A DNA stretch of 20,506 bases from an uncultured Bacilli bacterium (GTDB taxonomy: Bacteria; Bacillota_I; Bacilli_A; ML615J-28; CAG-698), in NCBI GenBank assembly GCA_947627395.1, contig CANQVW010000014.1:1-20506 (forward strand). The letters are read 5' to 3'. The notes below the pieces were generated by a model. It saw only the letters and a program-made list of their open reading frames with translations, was not told where the DNA came from and did not search any database. The translations under genes and the position numbers were made by a program. Positions within the stretch are counted from its first letter, which is position 1. Each line of letters begins with the position of its first letter. Below, in pieces: positions 16,132 through 20,506 of the stretch.

Positions 16132-16168
16132 AAAAAAGAACATTTCTCTTATAGAGAACCTGTTCTTT
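16132..16168 (-). terminator. Terminator of the small membrane protein gene
   Basis: AAAGAACA (16135-16142) pairs with TGTTCTTT (16161-16168), and an inner TTCTCT/AGAGAA stem (16144-16149 with 16153-16158) closes on a 3-nt loop. On the minus strand it begins 7 nt after the stop codon and ends in a U-run. Confidence 0.85.
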
Positions 16169-16174
16169 CTTTAA

Positions 16175-16636
16175 TTAATTCTTTTTGTTTAGTGCTAATG
16201 GTAATGCTGCACAAACTCCGCTTAAAATACTTACGACAGCAGAAATAATCCAACCTACTCCTAGTTTTGTACCTGAACCAACTGCGGCTGTTTCACAGAA
16301 AGTGAATATACCCGCAACCACAAGTAATATTGCAGCAACAAGTGTTAAAAGTTCAGAATACTTATCTAACGCATTAACTTTTAATAATGGTAAAATAACT
16401 ACTAAAGCTAAAACGATAAGAGCCACTAAAATAAAAATCCAAGCCATTAATCCAGCCCATGGAGCGCTCACGTTTTTTGTACCAAAAATACCTTCAATAC
16501 CTGTAAGTTCTCCAGAAAATGAAATGCCCCAAATTTCACCCTTTACTGTTACTGAAGCAGTTGCCATTAATAAAATAAATGAAAGCAAAGTTAAACCTAA
16601 GGCAATCACTCTCGAAAATTTGTAAAAACTTTTCAC
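16175..16636 (-). CDS. Small four-helix membrane protein of unknown function
   Basis: A 153 aa hydrophobic protein that I do not recognise. It has about four transmembrane segments (near 9-30, 62-86, 93-110 and 125-147), a short extracytoplasmic loop rich in Gly and Ser between the first two (ISFSGELTGIEGIFGT), and a Lys/Asn C-terminal end. The start is a GTG at 16636 with GGGAGG about 8 nt upstream; an ATG 5 nt before it is out of frame and stops at once. The first helix could be read as a signal peptide, but the other helices make a multi-pass protein more likely. It is transcribed alone, with its own terminator, and lies between a decayed zone and the DUF1848 operon. Codon content is less AT-extreme than in the neighbouring relic, supporting real coding. 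Confidence 0.7.
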   Translation of the reverse strand: MKSFYKFSRVIALGLTLLSFILLMATASVTVKGEIWGISFSGELTGIEGIFGTKNVSAPWAGLMAWIFILVALIVLALVVILPLLKVNALDKYSELLTLVAAILLVVAGIFTFCETAAVGSGTKLGVGWIISAVVSILSGVCAALPLALNKKN

Positions 16637-16770
16637 GACATTTCCCTCCCTTCATCGTAATAATACCTATTCAAAACAGGTTACAATATATTTTACTACA
16701 CTTTGAGAAAAATATCTATATTTAGATGATTTTATTTTATATTTTTGTTCATATTCTTTGTTTTTATCAT

Positions 16771-17691
16771 TTATTCTACTTTATAAGACTCTTGCTTTGC
16801 TATTCTTACTGTATCATTAGGTTCTAAATGTCCAATTAAGAAAGGTGAATCATCATCATGTTGTTGATAGTTTTTATAGATGAGTTCTTTTCTCCCATTG
16901 GCATAGCAATAGGTGCATAAATGTAGGCATGAATTATATGTACCAATATCATTAGAAAGATAACATGTGCAATATCCTTTTCTTGCTTGCATTTTTTGTT
17001 TTACATGTAATTGATAACCAATGGCTTTTTCATAGTCTTCTAATCTCATACATCCTTGAATATCTAAATTTGAAACATAATTTTTTAACCATTTTTCTTT
17101 TGAACATAATCTTAATTGAAGATGATTTTTATTTGCTATGTTTTGAAATTGTTCAGTGATAAAGATTTTATCTTCATTTGTGCTATCTTTTAATTCTGGA
17201 TGATTTCTTTTTAATTTATCATATACATCTAAAAATCCAAAAGTAACTAAAGATGTATATTCTTTTAATTCATTAATGAGAAATTGGAATTGATTGATGT
17301 GATATTCTTTAGTATAATGATGATCTATAATAATCGGTGTATATCTAAGTCCTATAGCATTTTTTCCAATTTTTTTAGATAAACATTTAAAGTCATTTAT
17401 GACTTGTTCCATGGGTGGAACATTGGGTTCTAAATCTTTATCAAAACTAGTAATGGTAATGTACCAAAATTGTCCAAAGTCCTTAAGTTCATCTAGGTAA
17501 GGAAAAAGTGGTCTCGGGTTCTTTGTACAAAATCCAATAACGTCAACAACGTTAGGGTTGAGCTCATAACGAGTGACTAGAGTTGGATAATATGGATTTC
17601 TTACCATAACATATCCTTCTTTGATTCGATTGATGAACCATTTGGCATAAAATGCTGGAATGTCTGTTCTTTGTCCTGTGTTGATAATCAT
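16771..17691 (-). CDS. DUF1848 family protein with C-terminal radical-SAM-like cysteine cluster
   Basis: A 306 aa soluble protein matching the DUF1848 family by its opening MIINTGQRTDIPAFYAKWFI and by RNPYYPTLVTRYELNP, VVDVIGFCTKNPRPLFPYL and FWYITITSFDKDLEPNVP. The C-terminal part has CTCYLSNDIGTYNSCLHLC and then TYCYAN: Cys241, Cys243 and a C-x3-C-x2-C triad (255, 259, 262), the spacing of the radical SAM [4Fe-4S] site, but at the C-terminus rather than the N-terminus. Two further conserved-looking cysteines (55, 214) precede it. The family has no assigned reaction that I know of; iron-sulfur binding is inferred. Its ATG overlaps the phosphatase stop by 4 nt, so it is the last gene of the UvrA-like operon. 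No terminator is evident after it. Confidence 0.85.
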   Translation of the reverse strand: MIINTGQRTDIPAFYAKWFINRIKEGYVMVRNPYYPTLVTRYELNPNVVDVIGFCTKNPRPLFPYLDELKDFGQFWYITITSFDKDLEPNVPPMEQVINDFKCLSKKIGKNAIGLRYTPIIIDHHYTKEYHINQFQFLINELKEYTSLVTFGFLDVYDKLKRNHPELKDSTNEDKIFITEQFQNIANKNHLQLRLCSKEKWLKNYVSNLDIQGCMRLEDYEKAIGYQLHVKQKMQARKGYCTCYLSNDIGTYNSCLHLCTYCYANGRKELIYKNYQQHDDDSPFLIGHLEPNDTVRIAKQESYKVE

Positions 17692-18386
17692 ATGGATTTT
17701 GCTCCTTTACTTTTCTCTTTCACATAATGACATAAACACGTATCAATACAAAAACATCCTAATACATGCGTCATCCATGTTCCTAAATCTAAATGAACTT
17801 TACTATAATTTTGAATTTTATTATCTAAGCTATGATCACGTTTATAAGCAATGATTTTAGGTTCTTGAATGATTGTGTTTGTTGGGGTATGTCCAAAGAA
17901 AACACAAGGAGAATTTATGGGAATCATTTCAGGCTCTTTAAAATCACGATCATAAATGAATTCTTCTATACTCACTTCATTTAAAGGGTATATGTGTTGA
18001 TATTTATCTAAGGGAACTCCTGCATGAACACAAATAAACTCTTTTTCTTCAATGTAATAAGGTAGAGTACTTAACCATTCAATGAGTTCTATAGTAACTT
18101 CTTCGCTTTCAAAATATTGTTTTATAGAAATAAGTATTTCTTCTTTAGAAGAATAGGTTTTCTTTAAATAATGATAATATTTTAAGAATTCATGTTCATG
18201 ATTACCTAATATACATTTCATATTGGAATGATGATATACATAAGAAAGAACTTTTGTGGAATATTTCCCTTTTTCAATCATATCTCCACAAATATATAAA
18301 GTATCTTGTTCATTAAAATGAATCTTATCTAATAATTGAAGAAATAAATCATATTCTCCATGAATATCTGAAATTACATATTTCAT
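17688..18386 (-). CDS. PPP-family metallophosphatase (Ser/Thr protein phosphatase-like)
   Basis: A 232 aa cytoplasmic metallo-dependent phosphatase. The dinuclear metal motifs are intact: DIHG (Asp7, His9), GDMIEKG (34-40, in place of the usual GDxVDRG), GNHE (61-64), VHAGV (His121) and FGHTPT (His166). This order matches bacterial PrpA/PrpB-like or diadenosine tetraphosphatase-like proteins; the VDRG to IEKG change removes the Arg that contacts phosphate in classic PPP enzymes, so the substrate may not be a phosphoprotein. The ribosome binding site is AGAGGAAA. It overlaps both neighbours by 4 nt (ATGA), coupled downstream of the pseudouridine synthase and upstream of DUF1848. Confidence 0.87.
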   Translation of the reverse strand: MKYVISDIHGEYDLFLQLLDKIHFNEQDTLYICGDMIEKGKYSTKVLSYVYHHSNMKCILGNHEHEFLKYYHYLKKTYSSKEEILISIKQYFESEEVTIELIEWLSTLPYYIEEKEFICVHAGVPLDKYQHIYPLNEVSIEEFIYDRDFKEPEMIPINSPCVFFGHTPTNTIIQEPKIIAYKRDHSLDNKIQNYSKVHLDLGTWMTHVLGCFCIDTCLCHYVKEKSKGAKSI

Positions 18387-19072
18387 TTGGTTTCCTCTTC
18401 TGATAGTTGAAATTCTTTTAATTGATCTACTTCTAAATCTCCTAAGACATATTTTCCAATGCGAACTCTTTGTAATGCTAGAACTTTATTTTGTGCACGA
18501 GATACTAATCTTCTAATTTGACGATATTTACCTTCTTCTAATATGACTTTAAGATGTGTTTCATCTAGAACTTCTAATTCAATAGGTTGGGTAAGATGAC
18601 CTCGTAAAAAAATGGGTTCTTGCATTTTAAGAAGGAAATCTTTCGTTATTGGATACTCTAGTGTTACTCTATATTCCTTTTTTACATGTTTTTTTGCATG
18701 AATTAATTGATTAGCAAATTTTCCATCATTGGTTAATATCAATAATCCACTGGTATCTTTATCTAAGCGACCAACACAAAAAACACGGAAGTCCAAATGA
18801 AGATGTTTAAAAATATTACCTTTTACTGTTTCATCATTGGTACATACAATTCCAATGGGTTTATGATATAGATAATATACATAAGGTTTCTTTTCTATTT
18901 TTTTACCATCGACATAAATTTGATCTTCTTCTTTCACAATATAAGAAAGAGATTCAATTTTTCCATTGACTTTGACTTTATTTAAACGAATGAGTTCTTT
19001 TACTTTACTTTTAGTATAGTTGCCATAATTTTTTAAATAAGTTGATAAATGCATTTTTTGTGTTCGGTTCAT
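18383..19072 (-). CDS. RsuA/RluB-family pseudouridine synthase
   Basis: Isomerises a specific uridine in rRNA to pseudouridine. The 229 aa protein has an N-terminal S4 RNA-binding domain (about 7-60) and a catalytic domain whose family signature GRLDKDTSGLLILTNDG holds the nucleophile Asp104. Other conserved blocks are YHKPIGIVCTND, KKEYRV and EGKYRQIRRL near the C-terminus. The length fits RsuA (16S U516 in E. coli) better than the longer RluB, but the target is inferred. The ATG has AAAGGG about 6 nt upstream and lies 15 nt after the UvrA-like stop. A second in-frame ATG at residue 7 is less favoured. It overlaps the phosphatase gene by 4 nt. Confidence 0.9.
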   Translation of the reverse strand: MNRTQKMHLSTYLKNYGNYTKSKVKELIRLNKVKVNGKIESLSYIVKEEDQIYVDGKKIEKKPYVYYLYHKPIGIVCTNDETVKGNIFKHLHLDFRVFCVGRLDKDTSGLLILTNDGKFANQLIHAKKHVKKEYRVTLEYPITKDFLLKMQEPIFLRGHLTQPIELEVLDETHLKVILEEGKYRQIRRLVSRAQNKVLALQRVRIGKYVLGDLEVDQLKEFQLSEEETK

Positions 19073-19087
19073 TTTTTCCCTTTACTT

Positions 19088-20506
19088 CTATTTTACGTCA
19101 AAAGAATTTATGTATCGATTTAAATAAATTCCTGTGTAACTTTTATTACATTTTCTTACTTCTTCAGGAGTTCCAGCGATGACAATTTCTCCTCCTTCTA
19201 CTCCTCCACCTGGTCCCATATCAATAATATAATCGGCATTTTTAATGATATCCAGGTCATGTTCAATGACAATGATGGTTGCACCTTGCTCTTGCAACTT
19301 TTTAAATACTTGTAACAACACTTTTACATCTAATGGGTGTAATCCAATGGTAGGTTCATCAAAGACAAAGATGGTGTCTGATTGTCCTTTCCCCATTTCA
19401 CTGGCTAATTTGACTCTTTGTGCTTCTCCTCCTGATAAAGAAGGGGTTTCTTCTCCTAAGGTTAAATAACCTAGCCCTAAGTCATGTAGGACTTGTAACT
19501 TTCGCTTTACACTTGGAACATCAGAACACACATCTAGTGCTTCATCAATACTCATGTCCATAAGTTCTGGTAAAGAATAAGATTTCATATTAGATGTTCT
19601 TTTGATGAGATAAGCTTCTTTGGAATATCTTGAGCCCTTACAATCAGGACAAGTGATTTCCACATCAGGTAAAAACTGAATATCTAAACTAATGGAACCT
19701 GTTCCATCACAAGTTTTACATCTTAGTTTTCCTGTATTGTATGAAAAATCTCCTTCTTTAAGTGATTTTTCTTTAGATAATGGAACTTTCGCATATAGTT
19801 TACGAAGTTCATCGTGAACCTCTACATATGTTGCAACAGTGGAGCGAACATTAATCCCAATGGGAGTAGAATCGATGAGTTTCACGTGATGAATGTGTTC
19901 TGCATGTATTTCTTTTACATGATTTGGTAATTTTAATCCTTTTTCTTTGGCTTCAATTGCGGGAACGAGGCTTTCTAAAACTAGAGTAGTTTTTCCTGAC
20001 CCAGAAACTCCTGTCACCACAATCAAGCGACCTTCTGGGAAATCTACTTCTAATGGTTTTACTGTATGAATGGTATTTGTTCTTAGGTGAATTCGACCTA
20101 AAGAAAATAATTCGTCTAAAGAAGCGCTCTTTGTAACATCAATCTTTTCTTTTTTAAATAAAAATTGTCTAATACAAGAAGCACTACTATTTTTAATATC
20201 TTCTAAAGTTCCTTGGGCAATAATAGTTCCTCCATCTTTTCCTGCTTTAGGTCCTAATTCAATCAGCCAATCGACTTTTGAAAGCAACTCTACATCATGA
20301 TCTACTAAAACAATACTATTCCCATCAGATTGCAAATCATGCATGACTTCAATTAATCCTTTCATGTTTAGAGGGTGTAACCCAATGGATGGTTCATCTA
20401 AAACATATAAAACACCTGTTGTTTTATTTCTAACGGCTCTTGCCAGTTGCATTCTTTGTCTTTCTCCTGTTGATAATGTGGAAGAGGGACGATCTAAGGT
20501 TAAATA
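19088..20506 (-). CDS. UvrA-like ABC ATPase (excinuclease subunit A paralogue), partial
   Basis: The frame is open to the window edge, so the N-terminus is missing; 472 codons are present. First-half remnants are the signature LSTGERQ (20456-20476) and Walker B VLYVLDEP followed by SIGLHP. The second half has Walker A GVSGSGKTT, a zinc module CKTC-x19-CPDC, signature LSGGEAQRVKLA, Walker B FVFDEPTIGLHP and switch IEHD. Compared with housekeeping UvrA, the first signature has Thr in place of the first Gly of LSGGE, the linker between halves is short, and the usual RSNPATY block reads RSTVATY. These traits suggest a paralogue (UvrA2/DrrC-like) linked to DNA-damaging drug tolerance rather than main nucleotide excision repair. 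It is the first visible gene of a four-gene unit. Confidence 0.85.
   Translation of the reverse strand, partial: YLTLDRPSSTLSTGERQRMQLARAVRNKTTGVLYVLDEPSIGLHPLNMKGLIEVMHDLQSDGNSIVLVDHDVELLSKVDWLIELGPKAGKDGGTIIAQGTLEDIKNSSASCIRQFLFKKEKIDVTKSASLDELFSLGRIHLRTNTIHTVKPLEVDFPEGRLIVVTGVSGSGKTTLVLESLVPAIEAKEKGLKLPNHVKEIHAEHIHHVKLIDSTPIGINVRSTVATYVEVHDELRKLYAKVPLSKEKSLKEGDFSYNTGKLRCKTCDGTGSISLDIQFLPDVEITCPDCKGSRYSKEAYLIKRTSNMKSYSLPELMDMSIDEALDVCSDVPSVKRKLQVLHDLGLGYLTLGEETPSLSGGEAQRVKLASEMGKGQSDTIFVFDEPTIGLHPLDVKVLLQVFKKLQEQGATIIVIEHDLDIIKNADYIIDMGPGGGVEGGEIVIAGTPEEVRKCNKSYTGIYLNRYINSFDVK

Noticed and set aside
16185..16625. Plus-strand open frame of 146 codons
   Set aside because: It is the antisense shadow of the four-helix membrane protein, which has a ribosome binding site, hydrophobic helices and a terminator. 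The shadow has none of these.

Overview
The window is a very AT-rich, compactly organised stretch of chromosome from a low-GC Bacillota bacterium. Gene density, protein style, AGGAGG-type ribosome binding sites and an intact bile salt hydrolase point to a gut commensal. Erysipelotrichales/Coprobacillaceae-like is my best guess, from general resemblance only. I see no tRNA, rRNA, CRISPR array or insertion sequence.

Left part (1-6000): a pyrimidine-nucleoside phosphorylase gene (minus) and a histidine-phosphatase gene (plus) diverge from a near-perfect inverted repeat that seems to hold two mirror-image extended -10 promoters. The phosphatase gene runs head-on into a minus-strand thyA-folA-plsC operon (thymidylate synthase, dihydrofolate reductase, lysophosphatidate acyltransferase), whose genes overlap by 1 and 4 nt. 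The two converging transcripts share a terminator hairpin built from the last codons of both genes. Upstream, a GyrI/AraC-effector-like domain protein and an RlmI-type rRNA methyltransferase form a two-gene unit with a good promoter. Together thyA, folA and the phosphorylase cover dTMP synthesis and pyrimidine nucleoside salvage.

Middle part (6000-14700): a bile salt hydrolase gene (plus) converges on a two-gene operon for a heterodimeric type IV ABC exporter (minus), again with a shared terminator. Next comes a three-gene minus-strand operon: a MacB/LolD-type ATPase, a two-FtsX-domain permease, and a CmpB-like membrane protein (PF06541 family), closed by a strong hairpin terminator.

Decayed zone (14700-16140): a metallophosphoesterase pseudogene keeps its promoter and ribosome binding site but has two compensating homopolymer frameshifts and altered motif residues. 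Next to it are several hundred bases with only broken minus-strand open blocks, probably an older gene relic that I cannot identify. A small four-helix membrane protein gene with its own terminator follows.

Right part (16770-20506): a tightly coupled minus-strand unit of a UvrA-like ATPase (cut by the window edge), an RsuA-type pseudouridine synthase, a PPP-type metallophosphatase and a DUF1848 protein with a C-terminal radical-SAM-like cysteine cluster. Most of the window is ordinary housekeeping or transport. The most distinctive points are the mirror-image divergent promoter, the coding-sequence terminator, the DUF1848 operon and the decaying zone. I found no clear, complete new defence or mobile system.
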